A stretch of DNA of 64,000 nt from Vibrio coralliilyticus (GTDB lineage: Bacteria; Pseudomonadota; Gammaproteobacteria; Enterobacterales; Vibrionaceae): the NCBI RefSeq assembly GCF_024449095.1, contig NZ_CP024627.1:868001-932000 (forward strand), given 5' to 3'. The notes below the pieces were generated by a model. It did no database searches. It had not been told where the DNA came from and saw only the letters and a list, made by a program, of their open reading frames with translations. The position numbers were made by a program, and so were the translations under genes. Shown here piece by piece: positions 41,864 to 52,553 of this stretch. The first letter of the stretch is position 1, and every line of letters starts with the position of its first letter.

Positions 41864-43345
41864 TTGAAGATTAAACGATTTTTTGCCAAAGACATGCGTA
41901 CCGCGCTACTCCAAGTAAAAGGGGAGTTGGGCGATGATGCAGTAATCATGTCTAATAAAAAAGTCGCAGGTGGTGTAGAAATTGTTGCTGCGGTCGACAA
42001 TGAGACGGCGGCAGCGCGCTCTAGCGCTAACTACAACTCCCAACCTCGCTACAACAATTCTCAAGCATCGGCAAACACGCAGAGTGCACCGACACCGAGG
42101 CAGCGTCAACTAGATGAAGACCGCGTAAGCCTGCAGACTAAAGCTGATTCAGGTCGTTCAATGACGAAGCGTTTTGCCAATATGCTCAAACAATACAGCA
42201 ATGGTGTAGATGAAGCTGATGGCAGAGAGGTAGAAAGTGCTGACTCGCTCTCCGCATTGCTAAAACGCCAATCAGCAGCGCGCCATGAGCAAAATGGAGT
42301 TCAGTTAAAAGAAGACTCTCCACTCGCTCGTTTGATCGCTGAAGACCGAAATGCAGAGCGACCAGCGCCACGCCTCGATCCCTCTCGTTACGAGCGTAGC
42401 CGTGCAGAAGAGCAAAATGTACGTAATGAAGATCTCGAAGATATGCGCGAGGAGATGACTTCAATTCGTCGTTTGCTTGAACATCAAGTTTCAGGGTTAA
42501 TGTGGCAAGAAGTCGAGCGCCGAGAGCCGCTGCGAGCCATGTTGATTAAGCGTCTTGAGCGCATGGGAGTGTCGGCTGAGCTTGCTGATCAGCTAGCTTG
42601 CTATATTCCAGAAGATACTCCTCCAACAAAAGCATGGAAAGCCTTACTAGGTTTGGTATCCGATCAGATTCCTATTTCTAAACAAGACATTCTTAAGCGT
42701 GGTGGTGTGGTTGCTCTTCTTGGACCAACTGGCGTTGGCAAAACCACAACGGTGGCTAAGCTTGCCGCAAGAGCGGCCATGGAGTTTGGTCCAGATAACG
42801 TTGCTCTAGTGACAACCGATACTTACCGTATTGGTGCTCATGAGCAATTAGCGATTTATGGACGCATTATGGGATGCGCTGTAAAAGTTGCTAAAGATTC
42901 CAAAGAGTTAGCCGATGTAATATATCAATTGAGAAATCGTCGCCTAATTCTGGTTGATACAGCAGGTATGGGGCAGAGAGATGTACGTCTGTCAGAGCAA
43001 CTGGATACGCTTATGCACGAAAGTGGTGAAGTGATACACAGCTATCTCGTTCTACCTGCGACTGCACAGCGAAAAGTACTGCAGGAGACCATCGATCATT
43101 TCAAGAGGATCCCACTGTCGGGTTGTATCCTCACTAAATTGGATGAATCGCTAAGTCTGGGCGAGTTTGTGAGCGTCGTAGTACAAAACTCGTTACCTGT
43201 GGCTTATATCGCAAACGGACAGCGAGTCCCGGAAGATATAGTGATAGCGCAACCGAAATATATGGTTGCCAAGGCAAATGAATTGTTAGAGAAGTCGACA
43301 GATGACGAACCTCACTATTGGAATAGTGAATCAGACGGGTTCTAG
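41864..43345 (+). CDS. flhF: Flagellar SRP-like GTPase FlhF
   Basis: 493 residues from a TTG start at 41864; the sequence from there (MKIKRFFAKDMRTALLQVK) is the conserved FlhF N-terminus, and no ATG lies nearby. FlhF marks the pole where the single flagellum is built. N-terminal B domain (to about 200, with a variable charged stretch), N domain, and SRP-type G domain with P-loop GPTGVGKTT (286-294), TDTYRIGAHEQL, DTAGMGQRD and TKLDE. The rare TTG start may keep the level low, fitting a protein whose amount sets flagellar number with FlhG; that is inference. Confidence 0.96.
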   Translation: MKIKRFFAKDMRTALLQVKGELGDDAVIMSNKKVAGGVEIVAAVDNETAAARSSANYNSQPRYNNSQASANTQSAPTPRQRQLDEDRVSLQTKADSGRSMTKRFANMLKQYSNGVDEADGREVESADSLSALLKRQSAARHEQNGVQLKEDSPLARLIAEDRNAERPAPRLDPSRYERSRAEEQNVRNEDLEDMREEMTSIRRLLEHQVSGLMWQEVERREPLRAMLIKRLERMGVSAELADQLACYIPEDTPPTKAWKALLGLVSDQIPISKQDILKRGGVVALLGPTGVGKTTTVAKLAARAAMEFGPDNVALVTTDTYRIGAHEQLAIYGRIMGCAVKVAKDSKELADVIYQLRNRRLILVDTAGMGQRDVRLSEQLDTLMHESGEVIHSYLVLPATAQRKVLQETIDHFKRIPLSGCILTKLDESLSLGEFVSVVVQNSLPVAYIANGQRVPEDIVIAQPKYMVAKANELLEKSTDDEPHYWNSESDGF

Positions 43346-43358
43346 GCGGCGGACGATT

Positions 43359-44246
43359 ATGACTAAGAATATGATACAAGACCAAGCAAGCGGACTACGC
43401 CGCTTAACACAACCCTCACTCACCAAAGTCATTGCAGTGACTGGCGGTAAGGGGGGCGTGGGCAAATCAAATGTGACTTTAGGTCTCGCGATTTGTATGG
43501 CTCGTCAGGGCAAAAAGGTCATGGTACTTGATGCTGACCTTGGTTTGGCAAATGTTGATGTAATGCTGGGTATACGGGCGAAGAAAAACCTTGGCCATGT
43601 ATTAGCAGGCGAATGTGACCTACAAGATGCTATTGTTGAAGGACCGTACGGAATTAGAATTATTCCTGCGACGTCAGGGACGCAGTCCATGACGGAGCTG
43701 TCCCACGCACAACATGTTGGTTTAATTCGCGCTTTTGGCAGCTTAGAAGATGAGATGGACGTGCTACTCATTGATACTGCTGCTGGGATCTCAGATATGG
43801 TAGTGAGCTTTTCACGTGCGGCTCAGGATGTGGTAGTTGTGGTCTGTGATGAACCAACTTCTATCACTGATGCATATGCTCTGATCAAACTTTTGAGTAA
43901 AGAACACCAAGTTCAACGATTTAAAATTGTTGCTAATATGGTCAGAAGCTATCGTGAAGGGAGAGAATTGTTTGCAAAGTTGACCTTGGTCACAGAGCGA
44001 TTCTTGAATGTTAGCATTGAGCTCGTAGCATGTATTCCATTGGATGATAAAGTTCGACAAGCTGTGAAAAAACAAAAGATTGTCGTGGATGCATTTCCTC
44101 GCTCGCCAGCGTCATTAGCCTTGGGTTCGTTAGCAAATAAAGCTCTAACTTGGCCAATTCCTAAGACACCGAGTGGACATCTGGAGTTTTTTGTAGAACG
44201 CTTACTTCATAGAACAGAGATGTTAGAGGAACCATTTGGTGAATAA
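43359..44246 (+). CDS. flhG: Flagellar number regulator FlhG (FleN/MinD-like ATPase)
   Basis: 295 residues from ATG 43359, 13 bp after flhF; longer frames reach back into flhF. MinD/ParA-type deviant Walker A GGKGGVGKS (29-37), DADLGLANVD and DTAAGISD motifs, and a C-terminal amphipathic membrane-targeting region. Antagonises FlhF to limit flagella to one; in Vibrio it is recruited to the pole by HubP, also in this window. The N-terminal 20 residues (DQASGLRRL) contain the DQAxxLR motif known to activate the FlhF GTPase. The 3' end overlaps fliA by 8 nt. Confidence 0.96.
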   Translation: MTKNMIQDQASGLRRLTQPSLTKVIAVTGGKGGVGKSNVTLGLAICMARQGKKVMVLDADLGLANVDVMLGIRAKKNLGHVLAGECDLQDAIVEGPYGIRIIPATSGTQSMTELSHAQHVGLIRAFGSLEDEMDVLLIDTAAGISDMVVSFSRAAQDVVVVVCDEPTSITDAYALIKLLSKEHQVQRFKIVANMVRSYREGRELFAKLTLVTERFLNVSIELVACIPLDDKVRQAVKKQKIVVDAFPRSPASLALGSLANKALTWPIPKTPSGHLEFFVERLLHRTEMLEEPFGE

Positions 44247-44973
44247 GGCATTGACCTATGACCAATACGCAAATCAAAACAGTCAGCGAGCATTTTTAGA
44301 GAAATACTCGGTGCTGGTGAAGCGGATTGCTCACCATTTACTCGGACGATTGCCGCCGAGTGTACAGGTCGAAGACCTTATTCAGGCTGGGATGATCGGC
44401 CTTTTAGAAGCCCAAAAAAACTACGATGGCAGTAAAGGAGCCAGCTTTGAAACCTATGCTGGTATTCGCATCCGTGGTGCTATGCTTGATGATATACGCC
44501 GCGGGGATTGGGTCCCTCGCTCTGTTCATAAAAACAGTCGAGAGATCAGTCAGGCCATAGCTCAATTGGAAGGGGAACTGAATCGAGACCCTACTGATGC
44601 TGAAGTGGCTAAGCACCTTGATATAAGCCTGACGCAGTATCACAGTGCATTAACTGACATTAACTGCTCTCGATTGATCGGTATTGACGATTTAGGTGTG
44701 TCAGAAGATGCGATTTCGCATGAAGATGCAGACGGAGAAAATATCCCGTTTCAGGGTGTCGCAGATGAATATTTTCGTACGGCACTTATAGAATCCATTA
44801 AATCACTTCCTGAAAGAGAAGCTCTAGTACTTTCGCTTTATTATGATGAAGAGTTAAACTTGAAGGAAATCGGCGAAGTTATTGGTGTTAGCGAGTCGCG
44901 CGTTAGCCAGATACTAAGCCAATCAATGCAGCGTCTACGCACTAAATTGAGTGTTTGGACAAATAATGACTAG
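44239..44973 (+). CDS. fliA: RNA polymerase sigma factor for flagellar operons (sigma-28)
   Basis: 244 residues from GTG 44239 (VNKALTYDQYANQ), with AGAGGA upstream; a TTG one codon earlier is less likely. Regions 2 (LIQAGMIGLLEA, FETYAGIRIRGAMLDDIR), 3 (VPRSVHKNSREI) and 4 (LPEREALVLSLYYDEELNLKE, SESRVSQILSQ) are complete. Directs transcription of late flagellin, motor and chemotaxis genes and is held in check by FlgM. Start inside the end of flhG means translational coupling. Confidence 0.95.
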   Translation: MNKALTYDQYANQNSQRAFLEKYSVLVKRIAHHLLGRLPPSVQVEDLIQAGMIGLLEAQKNYDGSKGASFETYAGIRIRGAMLDDIRRGDWVPRSVHKNSREISQAIAQLEGELNRDPTDAEVAKHLDISLTQYHSALTDINCSRLIGIDDLGVSEDAISHEDADGENIPFQGVADEYFRTALIESIKSLPEREALVLSLYYDEELNLKEIGEVIGVSESRVSQILSQSMQRLRTKLSVWTNND

Positions 44974-45006
44974 AAATCACTGATATCGAACTCAGTGGAG
45001 GCAATT

Positions 45007-45387
45007 TTGAATAAAAACATGAAGATCCTTATTGTTGACGATTTTTCAACAATGCGCCGTATAGTTAAGAACTTACTTCGTGACTTAGGTTTCAATAATA
45101 CTCAAGAAGCGGATGACGGCTTAACGGCGTTACCAATGCTAAAGAAGGGTGAGTTCGACTTTGTTGTGACAGACTGGAATATGCCAGGAATGCAAGGCAT
45201 TGACCTTTTGAAGCATATTCGTGCCGACGATGAACTTAAACACCTACCTGTTCTGATGATCACGGCAGAAGCGAAGCGTGAACAGATCATCGAAGCTGCG
45301 CAAGCAGGTGTTAATGGTTACATTGTTAAGCCATTTACTGCAGCAACATTAAAAGAAAAATTAGATAAAATCTTTGAGCGTTTATAA
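45007..45387 (+). CDS. cheY: Chemotaxis response regulator CheY
   Basis: 126 residues from TTG 45007, which has a perfect GGAGG 5 nt upstream; the frame also allows GTG at 44995 (four extra residues, no ribosome binding site). Single receiver domain: Asp11/Asp12, phospho-acceptor Asp56 (TDWNMPG), Thr86, Tyr105 and Lys108 are all present. It corresponds to the flagellar CheY (CheY3 in V. cholerae) that binds FliM. Followed by its phosphatase gene cheZ. Confidence 0.96.
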   Translation: MNKNMKILIVDDFSTMRRIVKNLLRDLGFNNTQEADDGLTALPMLKKGEFDFVVTDWNMPGMQGIDLLKHIRADDELKHLPVLMITAEAKREQIIEAAQAGVNGYIVKPFTAATLKEKLDKIFERL

Positions 45388-45425
45388 GTCAAGGAATTGA
45401 CGATAACGCGAAAGGCCAATTCAGA

Positions 45426-46145
45426 ATGATTTCATTAGAACAGGCAAAGCACCTCGTAGAGTTGTTAGAGAACGACCAGCAGGAAGAAGCTGATAAACTT
45501 GTTAAAAATATACATGAAGGTTCAGCAAACCCTATGCTGCAAGAAATAGGCGAGCTGACTCGTGATCTCCATGAGTCTATCAAGCAATTTAGTCTTGATG
45601 AACGTATGAGTCAGATTGCCAATGACGAAATCCCAGATGCTCGGGATAGGCTTCAGTATGTGATTGACAAAACAGAAACAGCAGCGAACAAAACTATGGA
45701 TGCTGTCGACCGTTGTATGCCAATAGCCGATAACCTCCATGAGGGCCTACTTCAGGTTCGCCCCCAGTGGAATGAGCTCATGCATGGGCGTATAGAACTC
45801 AATGAATTTAAAGCGCTTTGCCACCGTATTGACGCCTTACTAGGTGAGGTTGAGGGCGATAGCTCTGAACTTAGAGGTCAACTGACCGAGATTCTAATGG
45901 CTCAGGATTTCCAAGACTTGACGGGTCAGATTATTAGCAGAGTGATTACTTTAGTTAATGAAGTTGAAGGCCGTTTAGTAGAAATACTGACAGCATTTGG
46001 TGCTAGCCAGCTAGAAGATGCTGCAAACAATAAGAACAATTCATCGATAGACCCAGAGGGACCGATTCTCAACCCTCATGAAAGGGAAGATGCGGTTTCA
46101 TCACAAGACGAAGTCGACGACTTACTCTCGAGTCTTGGGTTTTAG
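45426..46145 (+). CDS. cheZ: CheY-P phosphatase CheZ
   Basis: 239 residues, mostly one long helical hairpin. The catalytic signature DFQDLTGQ is at 161-168, with Asp164 and Gln168 matching the E. coli Asp143/Gln147 pair. The C-terminal CheY-binding peptide (SQDEVDDLLSSLGF) is conserved and joined by a flexible linker. Lies between cheY and cheA. Confidence 0.96.
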   Translation: MISLEQAKHLVELLENDQQEEADKLVKNIHEGSANPMLQEIGELTRDLHESIKQFSLDERMSQIANDEIPDARDRLQYVIDKTETAANKTMDAVDRCMPIADNLHEGLLQVRPQWNELMHGRIELNEFKALCHRIDALLGEVEGDSSELRGQLTEILMAQDFQDLTGQIISRVITLVNEVEGRLVEILTAFGASQLEDAANNKNNSSIDPEGPILNPHEREDAVSSQDEVDDLLSSLGF

Positions 46146-46154
46146 AGGTAACTT

Positions 46155-48416
46155 ATGAGCTATGAACTAGACGAAGACATTCTACAGGACTTTTTGGTCG
46201 AAGCCGGAGAAATCTTAGAGCTTCTTTCAGAGCAGTTGGTAGAGTTGGAAAATAACCCTGATGACAAAGACCTTTTAAATGCAATCTTTCGTGGTTTCCA
46301 CACTGTCAAAGGCGGGGCTGGTTTCCTCTCATTAACCGAATTGGTAGATACTTGTCACGGTGCGGAGAACGTGTTCGATATTTTGCGCAATGGACAGCGC
46401 CAGGTATCTGCAAGTCTCATGGATACCATGTTGACAGCGTTAGACACTGTTAATGAACAGTTCCAAGCAGTACAAGACCGTGAGCCTTTGACTCCTGCCG
46501 ACCAATCTCTGTTGGATGAATTACATCGCTTAAGTCAGCCTCAATCGGCGGATGAAGATGAATCAACAGGTGCCACAGCACCCGCTGAACCTGAGGTCGT
46601 AGAAGAACCTGTGGTTTCTCAGGAACCTGTTGTCACTGAGCCAGCTGCTGAAGAGCCAAGTTCTGAAACGGTCTCTGCAGGTTCTATTGATGAAATTACG
46701 CAAGATGAATTTGAAAAACTGTTAGACGAGCTACATGGTGAAGGCAGTGCGCCGGGAGCCGGAGCCGATACAACCCCAGAAACCCCAGCCGCTCCATCAG
46801 CTCTCGATGGTGACATGAGCGGTGATATCACAGATGATGAGTTTGAAAAACTCTTAGATGAATTGCACGGAACCGGGAAAGCGCCAGGGGAAGGGGCTAC
46901 CCCGAAGGCTTCTACACCACCTCCAAGCAAACCTGAATCACCGGCTCCGGCATCTGGCGGTGACAGTGACCTCATGACGGATGCCGAATTTGAAAAGCTT
47001 CTTGATGATTTACATGGTTCAGGAAAAGGCCCTTCTGTTGAAGAGTTGGATGCGGCAACTAAACCTATAGCACAAAATACCACACCAGCTCCGGAGCCTG
47101 CTAAAGCGGCTGCTGCTCCGAAAGCCAGCACAACTGCGGCTGCACCAGTCACTTCGGCGCCTAAACCTAAAGAGACAGCCGCGCCACCTGCCAAAAAAGA
47201 AGCCGCGCCGCCAGCAGCACAAGCCAAAAAGCCTCAAGCAGAAGCTACAGTGCGTGTTGACACTTCAACACTGGATACCATTATGAATATGGTGGGTGAG
47301 TTGGTCCTTGTCCGTAACCGCCTGTTGAGTTTAGGCTTGAACAGTAACGATGAAGAAATGTCTAAAGCGGTTGCTAACCTAGATGTTGTTACTGCGGATC
47401 TACAAGGCGCAGTAATGAAGACTCGTATGCAGCCAATTAAGAAGGTATTTGGCCGCTTCCCTCGAGTGGTACGAGACCTTGCTCGGAGCTTGAAGAAAGA
47501 TATTAATCTTGAGATGCGTGGCGAGGATACCGATCTGGATAAAAACCTGGTTGAAGCCCTTGCGGATCCACTGATTCACTTAGTGCGTAACTCTGTTGAC
47601 CACGGTGTTGAAATGCCAGATGACCGCGTTAAAGCAGGCAAGCCAAGAACGGGTAAAGTTATTTTATCTGCTTCACAAGAAGGTGACCATATCGAACTTG
47701 CCATTGTGGATGACGGTGGCGGTATGGATCCTGATAAGCTTCGAGGCATTGCTGTTAAGCGCGGCATAATGGATGAAGATGCCGCATCGCGTTTGACCAA
47801 CAAAGAGTGTTTTAATCTGATCTTTATGCCTGGCTTCTCTAGTAAAGAGCAGATTTCGGATATTTCTGGCCGTGGTGTTGGTATGGATGTGGTGAAAACA
47901 GCCATCAATACTTTGAATGGTTCCATTGATATTGACTCAGAAATGGGTAAAGGCACTAAAATTACGATCAAGGTTCCATTAACTTTAGCGATTCTACCAA
48001 CCTTGATGGTAGGTGTTGCCGGACATCCATTCGCTCTACCGCTAGCAAGCGTTAATGAAATTTTCCACCTCGACTTGAGCCGCACTAACGTTGTTGATGG
48101 GCAGTTGACCATTATCGTTCGTGAGAAATCAATCCCGCTATTTTACCTTCAAAACTGGCTTGCCCCGCAAGCTGGAGACGTAGAGCTTCGTAAAGGGCAT
48201 GGTCATGTTGTTATCGTCCAGATTGGCAGTCAGCGCGTAGGTTTTGTTGTGGATACCTTGATTGGGCAAGAAGAAGTGGTCATTAAACCACTTGATAGTA
48301 TGCTCCAAGGCACGCCAGGAATGGCGGGTGCGACAATTACCAGTGATGGACATATCGCGCTTATTCTGGATGTACCGGATTTGCTCAAGCAGTATGCAGC
48401 TGCTTCTCGAATCTAA
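46155..48416 (+). CDS. cheA: Chemotaxis histidine kinase CheA
   Basis: 753 residues. P1/HPt domain with phospho-His49 in FRGFHTVKGGAGFL; a long Pro/Ala-rich linker; dimerisation helices; ATPase with NSVDHGVE, DDGGGMD and GRGVGMD boxes; C-terminal CheW-like domain. The linker carries three copies of a short motif, DEFEKLLDELHG-like, near residues 184, 228 and 277, each preceded by an I/M-T-D/Q segment and followed by G-x-G-x-x-P-like residues. No standard CheY-binding P2 domain is obvious. In Vibrio, ParP docks on the linker of CheA (the LID region), so these copies are good candidates for the docking sites; that assignment is inference. Confidence 0.96.
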   Translation: MSYELDEDILQDFLVEAGEILELLSEQLVELENNPDDKDLLNAIFRGFHTVKGGAGFLSLTELVDTCHGAENVFDILRNGQRQVSASLMDTMLTALDTVNEQFQAVQDREPLTPADQSLLDELHRLSQPQSADEDESTGATAPAEPEVVEEPVVSQEPVVTEPAAEEPSSETVSAGSIDEITQDEFEKLLDELHGEGSAPGAGADTTPETPAAPSALDGDMSGDITDDEFEKLLDELHGTGKAPGEGATPKASTPPPSKPESPAPASGGDSDLMTDAEFEKLLDDLHGSGKGPSVEELDAATKPIAQNTTPAPEPAKAAAAPKASTTAAAPVTSAPKPKETAAPPAKKEAAPPAAQAKKPQAEATVRVDTSTLDTIMNMVGELVLVRNRLLSLGLNSNDEEMSKAVANLDVVTADLQGAVMKTRMQPIKKVFGRFPRVVRDLARSLKKDINLEMRGEDTDLDKNLVEALADPLIHLVRNSVDHGVEMPDDRVKAGKPRTGKVILSASQEGDHIELAIVDDGGGMDPDKLRGIAVKRGIMDEDAASRLTNKECFNLIFMPGFSSKEQISDISGRGVGMDVVKTAINTLNGSIDIDSEMGKGTKITIKVPLTLAILPTLMVGVAGHPFALPLASVNEIFHLDLSRTNVVDGQLTIIVREKSIPLFYLQNWLAPQAGDVELRKGHGHVVIVQIGSQRVGFVVDTLIGQEEVVIKPLDSMLQGTPGMAGATITSDGHIALILDVPDLLKQYAAASRI
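46695..47040 (+). repeat. Three imperfect copies of a ~20-codon motif in the CheA linker
   Basis: ITQDEFEKLLDELHGEGSAPG, ITDDEFEKLLDELHGTGKAPG and MTDAEFEKLLDDLHGSGKGPS-like segments (about residues 181-201, 226-246, 274-294), spaced by 25-30 residues of Pro/Ala/Thr-rich linker. DNA copies differ at synonymous sites, so the motif is conserved by selection rather than recently copied. Confidence 0.85.
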
Positions 48417-48440
48417 GTCGTAGAACTAAAAAGGATAGCT

Positions 48441-49571
48441 ATGGCGATTAAAGTTTTAGTAGTAGATGATTCGAGTTTTTTTCGTCGCCGAGTCAGTGAA
48501 ATAATCAACTCTGAACCTCGCCTTGAGGTTATGGATGTGGCGACTAATGGCAAGGAAGCCGTTGAAAAAGCAGTCAGACTGAAGCCAGATGTCATTACGA
48601 TGGACATTGAAATGCCAGTAATGGATGGAATCACCGCCGTCCGTGAAATTATGGCCAAAAGCCCAGTGCCAATTTTAATGTTCTCCTCGCTCACACATGA
48701 TGGTGCAAAGGCTACATTGGATGCCCTCGATGCCGGAGCACTGGATTTTTTACCGAAGAAATTTGAGGATATTGCGCGCAATCGTGATGAAGCGGTGTCT
48801 TTGTTGCAGCAACGAGTTATTCAAATCTCTTCTCGCCGTACATTTATGCGCCGCCCTGCGGCAAAACCTGCATCAACGCCCAGTCCGGCTGCGAGGTCAG
48901 CAACTTCGACAACTGCGACTCAACGTGCGACTCGTCCAGTTACGTCATCTGCAGCGAAGCCAGCGGCTTCAGCGAGATTTAAGTCGAGTGGTAAGAAGTA
49001 TCAGCTGACAGCTATTGGTACTTCAACTGGCGGCCCCGTTGCTTTGCAGAAGATTTTGACTAAATTACCAGCAAACTATCCTCACCCTATTGTGTTAATC
49101 CAGCATATGCCAGCGACGTTTACTGCTGCCTTTGCGAGTCGCCTGAATTCTTTATGTAAAATTCAAGTGAAAGAAGCAGAAGATGGCGATGCACTGAAAC
49201 CAGGAGTGGCTTATTTGGCTCCGGGTGGTAAGCAGATGATGATCGATGGTCGTCCGGGCTCAGCTAAGTTGCGCATCATTGATGGTGGTGAGCGTATGAA
49301 TTACAAGCCGTGTGTGGATGTGACATTTGGTAGTGCGGCAAAAATATACTCAGATCAAGTACTTTCTATGGTTCTGACAGGTATGGGAGCGGATGGGCGT
49401 GAAGGCGCTCGTATGCTTAAGAGTGCTGGCTCGACCATCTGGGCACAGGATGAAGAAAGCTGTGTTGTATATGGCATGCCACAAGCGGTTGCTAAAGCTG
49501 GTATTTCCACAGAAGACCTACCATTAGACCGTATCGCAGAGCGTATGCTGGTCGAAGTTGGTTTGTCGTAG
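48441..49571 (+). CDS. cheB: Protein-glutamate methylesterase/glutamine deamidase CheB
   Basis: 376 residues. Receiver domain with phospho-acceptor Asp55 ([11 protein letters not shown]); an Ala/Thr/Ser-rich linker (about 140-185); and the methylesterase domain with Ser195 in GTSTGGP, His in [10 protein letters not shown] and Asp in [11 protein letters not shown]. Removes methyl groups from chemoreceptors for adaptation; its partner CheR is not in this window. Confidence 0.96.
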   Translation: MAIKVLVVDDSSFFRRRVSEIINSEPRLEVMDVATNGKEAVEKAVRLKPDVITMDIEMPVMDGITAVREIMAKSPVPILMFSSLTHDGAKATLDALDAGALDFLPKKFEDIARNRDEAVSLLQQRVIQISSRRTFMRRPAAKPASTPSPAARSATSTTATQRATRPVTSSAAKPAASARFKSSGKKYQLTAIGTSTGGPVALQKILTKLPANYPHPIVLIQHMPATFTAAFASRLNSLCKIQVKEAEDGDALKPGVAYLAPGGKQMMIDGRPGSAKLRIIDGGERMNYKPCVDVTFGSAAKIYSDQVLSMVLTGMGADGREGARMLKSAGSTIWAQDEESCVVYGMPQAVAKAGISTEDLPLDRIAERMLVEVGLS

Positions 49572-49583
49572 GAGTAGTAGCGC

Positions 49584-50352
49584 ATGATTGTTTGGAGTAT
49601 CGCAAACCAAAAAGGAGGCGTAGGCAAGACAACGACTACGATTACTCTGGCTGGTTTGTTGAGCAAACAAGGTAAAAGGGTACTACTTGTTGACACGGAC
49701 CCCCATGCTTCTCTGACGACGTATTTGGGGTACGACTCTGATGGTGTTCCAGCAAGCTTGTTCGATCTCTTTCAATTAAAGGAATTCAACGAGCAAAGTG
49801 TCTTGCCGCTGGTGATGAAATCTGACATTGAAGGTATTGATATCATTCCTGCACACATGTCACTCGCAACTCTGGACCGAGTGATGGGGAATCGCAGTGG
49901 CATGGGGCTCATTCTAAAGCGAGCGATGATGGCAATAAAAGACCATTATGATTACGTTTTAATAGATTGCCCGCCGATACTTGGCGTTATGATGGTGAAT
50001 GCACTAGCGGCAAGTAATCGAATCCTCATCCCTGTTCAAACTGAATTTTTGGCGATGAAAGGTCTTGAGCGGATGGTTCGTACGCTCGCGATTATGCAGA
50101 AATCACGCAATAAAGCGTTTAATGTCACCATTGTTCCAACCATGTATGACAAGCGTACAAGGGCGTCATTACAAACTTTACAGCAATTAAAGAAGGATTA
50201 TCCTGACCAAGTATGGTCTTCTGCAGTGCCAATCGATACTAAATTTAGAGATGCCAGTTTAAAACATCTCCCAGTTTCACACTTTGCTTCTGGAAGCAGG
50301 GGTGTTTTTGCTTACAAACAGCTGTTGATCTACTTAGAGAGGTTAGCGGTGA

Positions 50353-50360
<8 letters not shown>
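49584..50360 (+). CDS. parC: ParA-like ATPase ParC of chemotaxis arrays
   Basis: 258 residues. ParA-family deviant Walker A KGGVGKTTT (10-18), DTDPHASLT, and DCPPILG motifs. In V. cholerae and V. parahaemolyticus ParC, recruited by HubP, places chemotaxis arrays at the pole and secures their inheritance. It is located within the che operon just before parP, overlapping it by 8 nt. Despite the name it is unrelated to topoisomerase IV ParC. Confidence 0.94.
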
Positions 50361-51345
<985 letters not shown>

Positions 51346-51382
51346 AACATTTATGCCGATTTAGGCTTAGAGAGGAATAGGT

Positions 51383-51877
51383 ATGTCTCAAACTAATGAA
51401 GTCGAAGTAAGAAAAGATCAGTCCAATGACGAAGTGCTTCAGTGGGTGACGTTCCAGCTTGAAGAAGAAACTTACGGCATCAACGTAATGCAGGTACGTG
51501 AAGTGCTTCGCTATACAGAGATTGCCCCTGTACCAGGAGCGCCTGATTACGTTCTGGGTATTATCAATCTACGTGGTAATGTTGTCACCGTGATTGATAC
51601 TCGTTCACGCTTCGGTTTGATGGAAGGTGAGATCACCGATAACACGCGTATTATCGTGATTGAATCAGAACACCAAGTCATTGGCATTCTTGTCGATAGC
51701 GTTGCTGAAGTGGTTTACTTACGCTCTTCTGAAATCGATACCACACCAAGCGTTGGTACGGATGAGAGTGCTAAGTTTATCCAAGGTGTGAGCAACCGCG
51801 ATGGTAAGCTACTGATTCTTGTCGATCTGAACAAACTTCTCACCGATGAAGAATGGGATGAGATGGCACACCTGTAA
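51383..51877 (+). CDS. cheW: Chemotaxis coupling protein CheW
   Basis: 164 residues, one CheW domain (about 20-160; WVTFQLEEETYGINVMQVREV, PDYVLGIINLRGNVVTVID). Links CheA to receptors in the array. The final A of its stop codon is the first base of the next gene's ATG. Confidence 0.96.
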   Translation: MSQTNEVEVRKDQSNDEVLQWVTFQLEEETYGINVMQVREVLRYTEIAPVPGAPDYVLGIINLRGNVVTVIDTRSRFGLMEGEITDNTRIIVIESEHQVIGILVDSVAEVVYLRSSEIDTTPSVGTDESAKFIQGVSNRDGKLLILVDLNKLLTDEEWDEMAHL

Positions 51878-52371
51878 TGGATGCAGTTGTATTTGCAAAT
51901 GCTCCTGTGATTGCGGGAGTTGCTGCACTGGTTGTACTGTTGGTTATATTAGCTCTTTTTCGAATTAAGAAAGGGCAGCGCTCGATGTCTGATCATTGGT
52001 GGCAACAAAATAGACACTTGGATAAAGAGTTACAGAAAGCGAACAAGCAGTTGCTTGAAGTACGTTCAGTGGTTGTTGGGCTAGGTCAGCGTGTCAGTGA
52101 ACAGCAAGATATCATCCAGCATCTGAATGAAAGAATATCAGAACTAGAACAAGAAGATGGTGATGGACGTCTGTACTCCAGAGCGACAAAAATGGTTCAG
52201 TTGGGGGCAGATGTCAATGAGCTGATTGAAGAATGCGAATTACCAAAAGCTGAAGCTGAACTGATGTTGTCTCTGCAGAAGAAAATTGCAGGTAAAGAGA
52301 AAGTCCCGCCTTTGCGCGCTAGCGATGAACACAAAAAATCAGCTGTTCGGCGAAAAAGTGCCAGAAAGTAA
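51877..52371 (+). CDS. DUF2802 domain protein, last gene of the chemotaxis operon
   Basis: 164 residues. One membrane helix at 8-30 (VIAGVAALVVLLVILALF), a coiled coil (about 45-95), and a C-terminal region with YSRATKMVQLGADVNELIEECELPKAEAELM, the DUF2802 core that resembles a small DNA/peptide-binding helical hairpin, then a basic tail. Function unknown; it always follows cheW in vibrios and related bacteria, so a role in polar organisation or chemotaxis is likely but unproven. Confidence 0.85.
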   Translation: MDAVVFANAPVIAGVAALVVLLVILALFRIKKGQRSMSDHWWQQNRHLDKELQKANKQLLEVRSVVVGLGQRVSEQQDIIQHLNERISELEQEDGDGRLYSRATKMVQLGADVNELIEECELPKAEAELMLSLQKKIAGKEKVPPLRASDEHKKSAVRRKSARK

Positions 52372-52380
52372 TAACAGGAA

Positions 52381-52407
52381 GGATGCCAGCGGCATCCTTT
52401 TTTGTTT
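52381..52407 (+). terminator. Terminator of the flagellar/chemotaxis operon
   Basis: Stem GGATGCC/GGCATCC with an AGC loop followed by TTTTTTG and TTTTT. Confidence 0.93.
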
Positions 52408-52500
52408 TTAAATGTAACCATTTAGTGGTAGTTGAAATGAACCATGGTAGATTATTAACATAATCTTACCGAGTTTCGTGATTCGCGTGGGGCTAATTCT

Positions 52501-52542
52501 ATTTTGTGTGAGAGTGGCTGTGGTACTATACCCACACAAAAT
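52501..52542 (+). promoter_or_regulatory. 10-bp perfect inverted repeat over the ccm promoter region
   Basis: ATTTTGTGTG (52501-52510) and its exact reverse complement CACACAAAAT (52533-52542) flank 22 bp that contain TACTAT (52524-52529), a possible -10. The second arm ends 11 bp before the ccmA ATG. It may be an operator for a dimeric regulator or a leader hairpin. Confidence 0.5.
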
Positions 52543-52553
52543 TTATGTAGTGA

